From Astropecten irregularis (taxonomy: Eukaryota > Echinodermata > Asteroidea > Paxillosida > Astropectinidae), in the NCBI GenBank assembly GCA_963971285.1, contig OZ020264.1:13034431-13098430 (forward strand): a DNA stretch of 64,000 nt, written 5' to 3'. Of this stretch, positions 12,136 through 22,981 are shown in pieces. The position numbers were made by a program, and so were the translations under genes. The notes beneath the pieces are model-generated. The model ran no database searches, was not told the DNA's origin, and saw only the letters and a program-made list of their open reading frames with translations. Numbering within the stretch: position 1 is the stretch's first letter; every line of letters begins with the position of its first letter.

Positions 12136-12205
12136 ATACCAATATTAAACAATTGATTCCAAACCAGATTTTAAAATCACTTTATTTGACGTCACCATGC
12201 ACCAG

Positions 12206-12421
12206 GGGCTAATTTTTCAGTGCTAACCATGAAATGCTAACCATGAAAAATAAAAAATCACAAGTGTTGTTTATAATCACTTGTGATTGTTCTTTTGCTG
12301 TTGTTCACTGAACATGAATATCAAATGGAATTTTTAATGGTGGTTTGTTTTTGGGTAAGATATTTTTGTGCTACGCAATTTTTTTGTGCTCATCAGCTCC
12401 ATGAAAATTAATTGGCCCCAG
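12206..12421. mobile_element. GGGGCCAATTTCA-type MITE copy
   Basis: Its ends are an inverted pair, GGGGCTAATTTTTCAGTGCT and (complement of the right end) GGGGCCAATTAATTTTCATG. The interior has 'tcacttgtgattgttctttt' and 'gaacatgaatatcaaatgga', shared with the copies at 14019, 53571 and 63317. Confidence 0.7.
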
Positions 12422-12439
12422 ATTTTTCAGGTCATGACC

Positions 12440-12690
12440 GCTAAAACACGCCCCTCTCTCCGTCTCAATCACAACTTGACTATAGAGGGCGTTTTTAAAT
12501 GGCCCAGCACCGTGACAAGTACCCTGACTTCAATCACGGCGTCTTAGCATTTTCTTCGTCCGGGATCCCGACTAAAAAGTGCTTGTGCACGAAGCTATGC
12601 AGCTTTGTTCTCCGACGTAGACGAGATCTGAACCGCCGTCGGATTTCAGCTCGGAATGGTCTGGGATTTATCGCTTCATGACTTCGATAC
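12440..12690 (+). promoter_or_regulatory. Putative promoter and 5' UTR exon of the PRDM gene
   Basis: This is a locally CpG-richer segment ('cgacgtagacgagatctgaaccgccgtcgg') in otherwise AT-rich DNA. It is followed by a good splice donor, CATG|GTGAGATC, near 12691. The coding exon has its own upstream acceptor at 13678-13679. This fits an untranslated first exon, but it is an inference from composition and splice signals only. Confidence 0.4.
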
Positions 12691-13049
12691 ATGGTGAGAT
12701 CTCGATGTGATGTGTGTTTTTGAGCAATATAATCATGGATATGTGTGGGAATTTTGATTTTAAAAGCTGGGATGGCTGGACTGGTATTTTCTGATAATAA
12801 ATTTGACATTCTGTCAATTTCTGGAGGGATTTGTCACGATTTTAATTTTATGAAAAGTGCAGATGACCTCTAGCTAGCTAGCAGCTCTTTATCTTATCCA
12901 TACAGTACATGGGCCTAATTTATAGGCTGTTTTGCATGCTTTATATCATCAGAAATGTCATATCATCATGGCTTCTTAGTATCAGTATCTCCATATGATT
13001 AAATAAAGTTTTAGTTTATTTAAAAATTATGCTGTATTGCATTGAGAAG

Positions 13050-13195
13050 TGAACAAAGAAAAATTGACTGGAGCTGGATTCGAACCTACGACCTCCAGAA
13101 TACCGTACCTGCACTCTTACCACTCCTACTGAGCTACCAAGTCCCAGCCCTATATGTTGGTGGTGTCCCCATAAAATACTAGTCACTGGTTTCCC
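13050..13195 (-). repeat. tRNA-derived SINE, antisense
   Basis: The reverse strand contains a tRNA-like head with a B-box (GGTTCGAATCCAGCTCCAGT) and 'ggtagctcagtaggag' resembling an A-box. It ends in 'tttttctttgttcac'. The same SINE recurs at 22441, 23236, 24475, 32330, 34205, 48425 and 54985. Confidence 0.7.
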
Positions 13196-13261
13196 TGTTT
13201 TTTTTTTAGGATAAAAAAGTACGGCATTGGTTATAATATGGCATATTGCAAAAGCTTATGA

Positions 13262-13470
13262 CATAAAACAGGATTGGGAATGGGTACCCAAACAGAATGT
13301 TCACAGATTTACGTATATAACTTTCAGGATATGAAGATGTTGCTGGTAGAAACATACCGTTAATATATCTCCCCCTGAAATGTTGTATTTATCCAGAAAT
13401 TTGTAAAACAAAGACCAAAAACAGTTTTGGTCTCGGGGTAAGACCAAAACCATTTTATATGTTTTATATG
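13262..13470. mobile_element. AAGGTAGTATC-type MITE fragment
   Basis: It carries the same core as the M6PR intron copies: 'acaggattgggaatgggtacc', 'gatgttgctggtagaaacat' and 'gaccaaaaacagttttggtc'. It lies between the putative PRDM 5' UTR exon and coding exon 1. Confidence 0.65.
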
Positions 13471-13717
13471 AAAAATTTAGTCGGGTTTTCACTATTTTCT
13501 CGTGATTCAGATGTCTGATTGAGCTCACATTTTCACAGGTTTATTATTTCATACATGTACATGTGCTGGATCAGACAGAGTGTGAGTGCTGCTCTGTGAC
13601 TTTTACCAATCATGTAATATACCTTTAAACTTGTTCTTAAACTTAAGATATTCTGTACTATTTTTTCTCTGCGTTACAGACACTCACCACGGTTGTTGAG
13701 ACTGCATTTCCTCCAAA

Positions 13718-16700
13718 ATGGACTCCGTCTCTACACCCCCTCAGCAGCGAGACCTACTGGTGCCCAACAGTCCAGTACCCAAGATGATCAAAGACCGTAC
13801 CCTCAAGACGCTCCCTGAGGGGTTGAGGTTCTGCGTATGGATGGACAGGGATGGAGACGGGACGGCTATGAGAATGAAGAAGGGGATATTTGCTGCGAAG
13901 GAGTTCAAGGCTGGGATGTGGTTTGGCCCGTATGAGGGCTCGGTCATCCTCCCCTCTATGGCCACGACAAAGAGCGAGGATATGTGGGAGGTAAATCAAA
14001 GAATGGACACGTGTGATCGGGGGCCAATTTCCTGGAGCTGTTTACCACAAAAACAAATTGCTTAGCTCAAAATGTCTTGCTCAATAAATCGAACCACCAT
14101 TGAAAATTCCATCTGATATTCATGGTCAGCTAACAACAGCCTATTGAGCCTAATCACAAGTGATACACAACATATGGACATTTGGTTGTTAATTCTGTTT
14201 TTATAAATTCAACTACCAATTGTCACCATGCAAAGCCTCAAATCTTTCTTGGTAATCATTTTCATGAATGTTCTTTTGACTACCTAACAGATCCACTGCA
14301 GCGGTAAGCTCTGTCATTACTTGGACAGCAGCAACGAGGACGTGGCCAACTGGATGCGCTACGTCAGTCTGTCCAAGGAGCCCAGCCCTCTTGCCAACCT
14401 CTTGGCATATCAGTACCAAGGATCTATCTACTACCATAGCTACACTGCCATTGCAGCAGGACAAGAGCTGAGGGTGTGCCTGAAACATTTCAAGTTGGAA
14501 GACGGTCCGACTGGTCTAAAGGGTAAGAGGCAAATTGTTTGTTGAATAGTGTAAGCAAGGAGTCCTTGGTTTTGTGAAATACAAATGCGTATAAGATTTA
14601 ACTGAAAGTTCCTTCAAAATCCATTGAAAAGTATTGCATCAGCACAGAATTTTCTGTTTTGTGAACACGGATTACCTACGATAAGTAGAGCCATAAAATT
14701 GGACCATGGTATCCGTGGATGCTTCCATACAAAACAAGAAATTGAAAACCTAAACAAACTAGCCAGAAAGTCCTAAATGGTTCCAGACGCTGTTTGCCAA
14801 GTGGTCTCATGTATTCGGAGATTACAGTAACGATGAAGTCAATGGTTATCTTTATTTTAATTTATTACAGACAAGCCTCTCTCATGTGGCATTTGTCAAC
14901 ACATGCATCTGGGCCAACCCCTCTCTGCTGTGAGATACACTCACAAGGATGTCCCAGCGACAAAGCCGGCCAGCCGCACGAAGGTAACCGTCTCACCAGA
15001 CACTGCAGCTACGAAGCGGCGTGCCCTCAACAGCAAGATCGACAAACTGCGGCAGAAGCTCAACGTGGATTCAGTCGAGGTCTCCATCACTGAAAACGCC
15101 CGTTTGTTTGACTTCAGTACAAGGAAGAATTCTAGTGTGTCTAGCAATTTGCACGACTCTGAACACACAACTGACAGCATAAGTAGCAGGGCAGCAAGTG
15201 ATAGATGCAGAAAGCAAGAATCAAGCTCTCGTCTTGCCCTTGACCTAAGGGCTTCTCAGCCAAGCAGAGAGTCGCCATCCGAGGTGGGTCAGGCAGGTGG
15301 TGCAGTAGCAAAGGGCCTGAAAGCAGCTGCCCCTCATCACAGCCAAGGTTTCAGCGGTGGACAAAGGCTGTCGTCTCTTGTCAGTCTTCTGTCCAAGCCG
15401 TCTCGTCTGAGTTTCCCTGCTGAAGGAGCAAGAATGCTCCTTGCGACATCGCGCTTTGACATGCAGCAAGGAAAATTGACTGAGACCATCAAGAATGAAC
15501 CAGGCACGTCGTCCGCTGAAGTGGTCTCGGTGGTGCCCAAGTCTGAAGAGCTTCTATGTTCCAAACCTTATTCTGGCACGCTGTTGCTGGCATCCGTTCA
15601 TGTTAAGGAGAGATCTAAATTTAAAGAGAAGAGGACACAAAAACTGTTGGGAAGCCGGAGATTCTACTGTGTTTATTGCCAGTGGAGATATAAAGACCCG
15701 TACCATTTTATAAGACACAAACGGAGTCACATGAAACACTACCAGAGGGTCAAAGGAGGTAGGAAAGCAAGTGGCGCAGACGGAAATGCACCAGATACGA
15801 CTGGCAAAGGAGCTCGAATGTTCTCCTGCTCGATTTGCGACAGGTCATTCAAGGAGGCTCACACCATGAAAACACACGAGCGATCTCACGCCAATCACAC
15901 GTGCCACTACTGTGGGAGGGTGTTTGGCTCCAGCACGGCTCGTATTGTCCACGAGCGAACCCACACCGGCGAGCGTCCATACCAGTGTGACCTGTGCCCC
16001 AAAGCGTTTCGGACAAGCTACATGCGCACTCGACACAAACAGCAGTGCCACACCACGGAGCGGCCGTACAAGTGCGAATACTGCAACAAGATGTTCAAAG
16101 TGAAGAATGCTATGACCACCCACATGAAGACCCACACGCATGAGAAGAACCTCCCCTGCCCGGTCTGCGGTAAGAACTTCGGTCTGCCGCGAGATCTTCT
16201 AAGGCATGTGAAGACGCACACGGACGAACGGCCATTCCAGTGCGAATACTGCAAGAAAACCTACAAGCAGAAGTCCACGTTGACCACTCACGTCCAGAAA
16301 CATTTTGTCGGAGACTTCCCCTGCCAGTACTGCCCTCTCAAGTTCAGAACAACTCAGGCCCATGGGAGGCATGAGAGCGTTCACACAGGAGTTCAACCTG
16401 TCTTCAAGAGAGTAGAGAAGCCGTTTCCCTGCCGGTACTGTGATCGGGTCTTCCCGCGGAACGTGAAAAGAAAGGTCCACGAGCGGGTACACACAGGGGA
16501 GCTACCCTTCCAGTGTGAATTGTGCCAGAAAGCCTACTCCAGCAAGAAAGGTCTAGAAAGCCACATGCGAACTCACTCAGACGAGCGTCCCTACCCTTGC
16601 CTGATATGCGGGAAGAGCTTCAAGGAACGGAACACGCTCAAGTGTCACGTGCGGATCCACACTGGAGTGCGGCCATTCAAATGCGAGCAGTGCGACAAGA

Positions 16701-17641
16701 CCTTCCGGGTGAGTGATGCTCTCAAAAAGCACCGGCGATCCCACAGCGATGAGCGGGCGTACAAGTGCCAACAGTGCGAGAAGGCCTTCAAACAGCTGTC
16801 AGCGCTACGGAAGCACGAACGCTGGCACCTAGGTCTGCGGCCACACATTTGTGACATCTGTGGCCGCGATTTTGTGGACAGATACCGTTTGCGAATCCAC
16901 CAGAGTATTCATCTCGAGGTGCGCCCTCATAAGTGCAGCATGTGCGACAAGAGCTTCACCGAGGCATGCCGCCTGAAGCGCCATCTACGGGACCACGAAA
17001 ACCGCAGAGAATTCCAGTGCGACATCTGCAGCAAGAAGTTCAACTTCAAAGACCATCTGGAGACTCACGTCAAGACGCACAGCGAGGAGAGACCCTTCCA
17101 GTGCCAGAGCTGCTTCAAGTGCTTCAAGAACAGCAGCGCCCTCCACCGTCATCAGCGTGTCCACTCTGATCAGTCCTTCAGCTGCCCGGTCTGCAACAAG
17201 TGTCTCAAGACCATGAAGTCCCTGAAGAGGCATGCTCTCCAACACCTTGAGAAGGAGATCATGCCACTTGACGTGTCCTCGTCCCTTGCCGATCTCTGTG
17301 GCATCATACCACCGGACACTGAGTTGAGTGCCGGCAATGAGTCTTCTCATTCAAGTGATCCGCACCAACAAGGTGATCTACAGATGATGTCATACGGTAA
17401 TCACTTTGATCAAGACACTGGCAGCAGCCAGTCCAACCCACCAGGCCTGCCGATGTATCCTAAGAGTCTTGGCATGTATCCGGAGGACTCGCAACATGCC
17501 ACAGATTCTGATCAAAGTACCATTGTGGATGAAGAGGAATCGACTCCTAAAGGGATTGTGTTTCCTGAGAGTAGTAAGGATATGCTTCTCATAACTCCTC
17601 TCAATCCTGTGAAGACAGAGAGGATGTCGGAAGATGAGTAA
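13718..17641 (+). CDS. PRDM-family protein: PR/SET domain plus 18 C2H2 zinc fingers
   Basis: Three coding exons (13718-13990, 14291-14522, 14871-17641) give 1091 residues. Residues about 30-165 form a PR/SET domain (KGIFAAKEFKAGMWFGPYEG, EDVANWMRYV, NLLAYQYQGSIYYHSY, AAGQELRV), the type closest by eye to PRDM9-like domains. A short Cys motif (CGICQHMH) follows near residue 173. A Ser/Lys-rich linker leads to 18 C2H2 fingers at about 431-963. All have two Cys and two His, including the variant spacing in finger 4 (RHKQQCH). The fingers are diverged from one another, unlike the minisatellite-like array of mammalian PRDM9. The acidic C-terminus contains VKTE, a SUMO consensus. There is no KRAB or SSXRD region. 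It is probably a DNA-binding chromatin regulator; which PRDM subfamily it belongs to, and whether it methylates histones, cannot be decided here. The whole finger array lies in one exon. Confidence 0.93.
14019..14226. mobile_element. GGGGCCAATTTCA-type MITE copy in PRDM intron 1
   Basis: It starts GGGGGCCAATTTCCTGGAGC about 30 bases after the exon 1 donor. It carries 'aaatgtcttgctcaataaa', 'gatattcatggtcagctaac' and 'caatcacaagtgatacaca'-like core sequence shared with 53571. The right end is decayed. Confidence 0.7.
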
Positions 17642-17689
17642 GGGACTACATTTACATACCAACCAAGAATACTTTGGGTCACTTCTGTA

Positions 17690-17695
17690 AATAAA
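17690..17695 (+). terminator. Poly(A) signal AATAAA of the PRDM gene
   Basis: The canonical hexamer lies 49 bases after the stop codon, which would give a very short 3' UTR. Confidence 0.6.
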
Positions 17696-17712
17696 GATAC
17701 TGTAATTCTGGT

Positions 17713-17840
17713 TTCAGGATTCTATACACCGATCCGACGGCACGACCATGGAGGTAGGAAACACCTGCCATTACTGCAGTGTCCCGGCCTGCCTTTTGTC
17801 CGGCAACAAAAGAATTTACATTGCGACATCATACTTTGCT
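17713..17840. mobile_element. ATTCTATACACCGATCCGACGG-type MITE, half copy
   Basis: 'ggattctatacaccgatccg', 'gaccatggaggtagg', 'ccattactgcagtgtccc' and 'tgtccggcaacaaaagaat' match one arm of the complete inverted element in PEX5 intron 1 (55565-55790). Only one arm is present here. Confidence 0.7.
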
Positions 17841-18074
17841 TAGTAATTAAGATCGCTTTACACGTACGATCAGTCTTAGTTCTTCATAAAATTTGGGAAG
17901 TTTTCCTTTCCTTCTGAGAAACTGTTAGCACATGGTATTAGTGGTGGGTAGGTTTTAAAAATGATATGCATCACTAAGATTTGCCTAGGGTATTTTCAAT
18001 CCTAAATTCAGAAGAATGTATTGAAGAGCTGCAGCCCATGCTGTATGCCCATCAGCACTGCTTCCTTGGTGCTA

Positions 18075-18145
18075 TCTTTCTTGATGTCCTGGGTTCGAAT
18101 CCAGCCGAAACAGTACGTGAATTTGCCACGTACATTCAACAAAAC
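18075..18145 (+). repeat. tRNA-like repeat remnant
   Basis: 'tgggttcgaatccagccgaa' is a good RNA polymerase III B-box in a sequence unlike the main SINE. Upstream similarity to a tRNA is too weak to call a tRNA gene. Confidence 0.35.
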
Positions 18146-18440
18146 ACTGGGCCTAATTTGAGAACAAATTCTGTCAACCTCATTGAAAAATCTTCACAAG
18201 ATAAAAAATTTGTCATATTTATTGGTGCCAGGCTTCACCAAATTCTAGTTTTTGTTTACGGATATTGGAAGATGATGAGTTGTGACTTGTCATTTGGTGA
18301 CAAGATATCAATTTATTTGTTGTATTATCAACAGTAAAAATGACTTTTATTTGTGTGTTAATCAGGTTATTGTTTTTGTTGTTTTTTGCTTGTAATGTAA
18401 TTACTAGGAAACTTCTTATACATGTAATTGGCAATTTTTT

Positions 18441-18620
18441 TAGGAGGGCCTGATGCGTTTCGATCCTAGCAGGATCTTTACCAAAGGCTAATTAATAAAG
18501 ATAAAGATCCTGCTATGATCGAAATGCATCAGGCCCTCCTTACTCCAAGCATTTGATATATTTCAGGTCATTATTTTGGCTGAGGAGCAGTTTGCAGAGG
18601 TTTAATATTTGTTTAGGGAA
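18441..18620. repeat. Inverted 'stem + CGAAA' repeat, family i
   Basis: Left arm 'ggagggcctgatgcgtttcg' (18443 onward) is complementary to right arm 'cgaaatgcatcaggccctcc' (to about 18539). Each arm contains GATCCTAGCAGGATC or its mirror. A tail 'tttcaggtcattattttggctg' follows. Confidence 0.6.
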
Positions 18621-18854
18621 TTGTTTTTATTTGAGATATTAACATACTGTGTATGTGTTGGTTTTTAATGTTTTATTATTATTTTTTATTGTTTATTTTT
18701 CGTTATGTATCAGTATTTGCCACTCTGTGTTGGGACTTGTTGCCATGGTAACTGTGTAAATATTTTTCTGTGTAAGTACGTATTTTGTGCTCCTACATGT
18801 TGGTAGAATTACAACTATCTGGCTAAAAAAGTAACACCTTTTTAAGCCTTCGAT

Positions 18855-18975
18855 ATTAGATCCTGCTAGGATCGAAATGCATCACGGCCTGTAACTCAAA
18901 AGCAATTTTTTTATATTTCAGGTCATTATTTTGGCTGATGAGCAGTTTGCAGCAGTTATTTACTTGTATTGACTT
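18855..18975 (+). repeat. 'Stem + CGAAA' repeat, family i, single copy
   Basis: 'gatcctgctaggatcgaaatgcatca' is followed by the same tail, 'aggtcattattttggctgat gagcagtttgcagcag'. It is the direct-orientation version of the inverted copy at 18441. Confidence 0.55.
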
Positions 18976-19724
18976 TTTTTTTCATCGCTGACAAAAAAAC
19001 ACATTTTCCTTGTGGTGAATTCAAGAGGCTCGCACAGGTTTTAGGGTGAAATTACCTTGTTGTTTGTTGGGAAGAGAACTATTAATAGAATGAACATTAA
19101 TAAGGGAGTTTGTGCACTCGTCCAACTGCCTATAGATGTAATTAATGTCACTTCTTATTTAATACATGTAATATTAAAGCACAGAAAATGTGTATGTGCG
19201 AAAACAAATCAAGCTTATATCAGATTGACAATGATTTTTTTAAATAATAAATATCACCAAAATAATTGAATCAGTCAACATTTTACATCAAAATATCATG
19301 TTTTAAACGTCTTTTTTTTTTCGAGGACAAAATTTGATAAAAACAATGCTATGACTTGTGTGCAACATATTGTTGCATATCAAAAACAAAAATTATGTAC
19401 ATGTATGTTAATTGGGTTAATTGGTCATGTGTTTCTATGGTAACCCTTTTGACAAAGTTTGTCTGTAGTTTTATGGGCTATAATGTTGTTTTGTGTATGT
19501 ACTTAAGAGAGAAGGTGTTTTAATATTTGTATGCATATAATTAACACGTTATATCACGTAGTGTAGAATTCACTTGCGTATTAAATCATCATGTATCCAT
19601 CTCAGATCTGTTTCATTTTAACATGATTTGTTCAGATGATTTCAATCAGGATAATTTGTCCAAATCAAGTTGATGGTATGATTAAATGCTGGTTTATTGG
19701 GTCAAAAATGACAAAATTGAAATT

Positions 19725-20160
19725 TTTCTCATTTTTTTGCCAAATTCAAGTCAATTATTTTCACCCTAGGACATCAAAAATGACATCCTCATACTCTAGG
19801 ACAGCTTTTGGGGCATTTGGAACCAATTTTGAAAAATGGCTATTTTAGGCCAAAAATGACAAAAATGGCAAGGGGTACCCCTTGCCATTTTTCTCATTTT
19901 TGGACCAAAATTCAAAAAAATTATTTTCACCCTAGGACATCAAAAATGACATCCTCTCACTCTGGGGCAGCTTTTGGAGCATTTGGAACCAACTTTGGAA
20001 AACGGCTATTTTAGGCCAAAAATGACAAAAAAGGCAAGGGGTACCCCTTACCATTCAAATAAATTATTTTCACCCTAGGACATCAAAAATGACATCCTCT
20101 CACTCTGGGGCAGCTTTTGGAGCATTTGGAACCAACTTTGGAAAACGGCAATTTTGGACG
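19725..20160 (+). repeat. 166-bp satellite, left block
   Basis: This holds about 2.5 copies of a tandem unit of about 166 bp: 'ttattttcaccctaggacat', 'aaatgacatcctc', 'acagcttttggggcatttgg', 'aaaatggctattttaggcc'. Each unit also contains a long near-palindrome centred on GGTACC. The array resumes at 21064. Open frames seen across it are by-products of the repeat. Confidence 0.9.
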
Positions 20161-20228
20161 GAAGTTGATCATCCCAACACTGGAGACAGGGGCTGATTCA
20201 TACAGCAAGCAACTCCATCCAGGATCAA

Positions 20229-20330
20229 GAGGTCGATTTCACCAAACTCATCGTAACTTACTATCAATCGTAGGACTTATGATGCATTGCAGCCTCACGT
20301 AGAAGTTGTAGGATACGATGGGCTATCCTC
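20229..20330. mobile_element. GGGGTCGATTTCAC-type MITE, one end lost
   Basis: 'gaggtcgatttcaccaaact', 'cgtaacttactatcaatcg' and 'ggatacgatgggctatcctc' match the family at 8498. The right terminus is replaced by the start of the C-rich minisatellite. Confidence 0.7.
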
Positions 20331-21063
20331 CGTGTAGTGCCCCCCGGTAGTTCCCCTAGTAGTTCCCCCAGTATGAAGTAGTGCCCCCCGGTAGTTCCCC
20401 CAGTAGTTCCCCCCAATATGGAGTAGTGCCCCTAGTAGTTCCCCCAGTGTGAAGTAGTGCCCCCGGTAGTTCCCCTAGTAGTTCCCCCCAATATGGAGTA
20501 GTGCCCCCTAGTAGTTCCCCCAATATGGAGTAGTGCCCCTAGTAGTTCCCCCAGGATGAAGTAGTGCCCCCCGGTAGTTCCCCTAGTAGTTCCCCCAGTA
20601 TGAAGTAGTGCCCCCGGTAGTTCCCCTAGTAGTTCCCCCAGTGTGAAGTAGTGCCCCTCGGTAGTTCCCCCAGTAGTTCCCCCAATATGGAGTAGTGCCC
20701 CTAGTAGTTCCCCCAGTATGAAGTAGTGCCCCCGGTAGTTCCCCTAGTAGTTCCCCCCAATATGGAGTAGTGCCCCCTAGTAGTTCCCCCAGTATGAAGT
20801 AGTGGCCCCGGTAGTTCCCCTAGTAGTTCCCCCCAATATGGAGTAGTGCCCCCTAGTAGTTCCCCCAGTATGGAGTAGTGCCCCCTAGTAGTTCCCCCCA
20901 GTATGAAGTAGTGCCCCCGGTAGTTCCCCTAGTAGTGCCCCCAGTATTAAGAAGTGCCCCCTGGTAGTTCCCCCAGTAGTTCCCCAGTATGGAATAGTCC
21001 CCCAGGTAGTTCCCCCAGTAGTTCCCCCCAATATGGAGTAGTGCCCCCTAGTAGTTCCCCCAG
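20331..21063 (+). repeat. C-rich minisatellite inside the satellite
   Basis: About 730 bases are composed of two alternating modules, 'gtagttcccccagtatgaag tagtgccccc' (about 30 bases) and 'gtagttccccta' (about 13 bases), in irregular order. The complementary strand has runs of four or five G every 10-15 bases, so G-quadruplex formation is plausible. It separates the two blocks of the 166-bp satellite. Confidence 0.9.
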
Positions 21064-22340
21064 TACCCCTTGCTATTTTGCTCATTTTTGGACCAAAATT
21101 CAAGTCAATTATTTTTCACCCTAGGACATCAAAAACGACTTCCTCATACTCTAGGACAGCTTTTGGGGCATTTGGAACCAATTTTGAAAAATGGCTATTT
21201 TGTGCCAAAAATGACAAAAACGGCAAGGGGTACCCCTTGCTATTTTTCTCATTTTTTTACCAAAATTCAAATAAATTATTTTCACCCTAGGACATCAAAA
21301 ATGACATCCTCATACTCTAGGACAGCTTTTGGAGCATTTGGAACCAATTTTGAAAAATGGCTTTTTTGTGCCAAAAATGACAAAAACGGCAAGGGGTACC
21401 CCTTGCTATTTTTCTCATTTTTTTACCAAAATTCAAATAAATTATTTTCACCCTAGGACATCAAAAATGACATCCTCATACTCTAGGACAGCTTTTGGGG
21501 CATTTAGGACCAATTTTGAAAAATGGCTATTTTAGGCCAAAAATGACAAAAACGGCAAGGGGTACCCCTTGCCATTTTTCTCATTTTTGGCCCAAAATTC
21601 AAATCAATTATTTTCACCCTAGGACATCAAAAATGACATCCTCTCAGTCTGGGGCAGCTTTTGGAGCATTTGGAACCAAACTTTGGAAAACGGCAATTTT
21701 GGGTCAAAAATGACAAAAATAGCAAGGGGTATACTATTTTTCTAATTTTTGGACCAAAATTCAAGTCAATTATTTTCACCCTAGGACATCAAAAACGACT
21801 TCCTCATACTCTAGGACAGCTTTTGGGGCATTTGGAACAAATTTTGAAAAATGGCTATTTTGGGAAAAAAATGACAAAAACGGCAAGGGGTACGTACCCC
21901 TTGTCATTTTTGTCATTTTGGGGCCAAAATTCAAGTCAATTATTTTCACCCTAGGACATCAGAAATGGCTTCCTCTCACTCTGGCACTCTGGGGCAGCAT
22001 TTGGAGCATTTGGAACCAACTTTGGAAAACGGCAATTTTGGGTCAAAAATGACAAAAACGGCAAGGGGTACCCCTTGCCATTTTTCTCATTTTTGGACCA
22101 ATATTCAAATCAATCATTTTCACCCTAGGACAACAAAATGACTTCCTCTCACTCTGGGGCAGCATTTGGAGCATTTGGAACCAACTTTGGAAAACAGCAA
22201 TTTTGGGTCAAAAATGACAAAAACGGCAAGGGGTACCCCTTGCCATTTTTCTCATTTTTGGACCAAAATTCAAATCAATCATTTTCACCCTAGGACAACA
22301 AAATGACTTCCTCTTACTCTAGGACAGCTTTTCAAAGGGT
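21064..22340 (+). repeat. 166-bp satellite, right block
   Basis: About 7.5 further copies are present. Successive 'ggggtacccc' centres lie at about 21231, 21397, 21563, 21730, 21891, 22069 and 22234, giving a period of 161-178 with a mode of 166. In the well-kept copies 'ccaaaaatgacaaaaacggc' before the centre is nearly complementary to 'gccatttttctcatttttgg' after it. Confidence 0.92.
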
Positions 22341-22435
22341 CATTGGCCATCCCAGCCTTTAATAAATGTACGTTCAATCAGTTATTGAATAAGCTTACTA
22401 CCCTCTCTTGGTTTAAATTACCTCACCATCTTTGA

Positions 22436-22715
22436 CAAAAGTCAATTAACACTGGATTAAATCTTCAAATAACCACAAGGGAAACTGACTGAATTTAACT
22501 TAGTAATTGAACCCCATGGTATTCAGGAGGTCGCTGGTTTGAATCCTGCTCCAGTCAAAAGTCAATTAACACTGGATTAAATCTTTAAATAACCACAAGG
22601 GAAACTGACTGAATTTAACTTAGTAATTGAACCCCTCATGGTATTCAGGAGGTCGCTGGTTCGAATCCTGCTCCAGTCAATTTTCTTTGTTCACCTTTCA
22701 ATAACATTGGATTAA
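22436..22715 (+). repeat. tRNA-derived SINE, tandemly duplicated
   Basis: Two copies of a segment of about 120 bp ('agtcaattaacactggatta… ggtattcaggaggtcgctgg… gaatcctgctccagtcaa') stand head-to-tail. Each has the B-box GGTTYGAATCCTGCTCCAGT. The second ends 'ttttctttgttcacctttca', the usual SINE tail here. Confidence 0.75.
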
Positions 22716-22759
22716 TTTATCACGCCCACTCCACAGAAAGATGGTCATATATGATACAT

Positions 22760-22945
22760 AATTGATCCATTCTAAAATAACGGCTATCAAAATAGAGGTT
22801 TTTTTACTGCAGTTCGGAAGTAGATTCTTTGGTTTGACAATGAAAACAGAGCTTCAGCTTCAATGAAAAACCACAACATATATTTCCAGCATAATGGATG
22901 ACAGAGACAAAGCCTGAGCCGGAGCCAAGGTTTGGAGAAGGCCCC
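22760..22945. mobile_element. GAGCCK-type MITE copy just after the BMS1 stop
   Basis: 'ctatcaaaatagaggttttt', 'cttcaatgaaaaaccacaac' and the end 'gagccggagccaaggtttgg' plus 'agaaggcccc' match the family. It lies about 37 bases downstream (in BMS1 sense) of the stop codon and so is probably in its 3' UTR. Confidence 0.7.
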
Positions 22946-22981
22946 ACTCAGGATGATGTTGCCATGGAGATGGTCTGGTAC

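Larger units (their letters stand above)
8608..12205. other. M6PR 3' flank / intergenic, no further gene seen
   Basis: AT-rich DNA lies between M6PR and the PRDM gene. It includes a 15-base G run (8790-8804), a GAGCC element (9290-9521) and an AATAAA at 10855-10860 that could end a long M6PR 3' UTR. A tRNA-like B-box sequence in reverse (about 11335-11360, 'gggattcgaacccatgacc') looks like a SINE remnant. Small open frames here are short, AT-rich and lack recognisable domains. Confidence 0.5.

Noticed and set aside
20331-21063. CRISPR-like array
   Set aside because: Modules are directly adjacent with no unique spacers, and the genome is animal; it is a minisatellite.
21070-21954. Open frames of 68-128 codons across the satellite
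   Set aside because: They repeat with the 166-bp unit and shift frame between units; they are by-products of the repeat.
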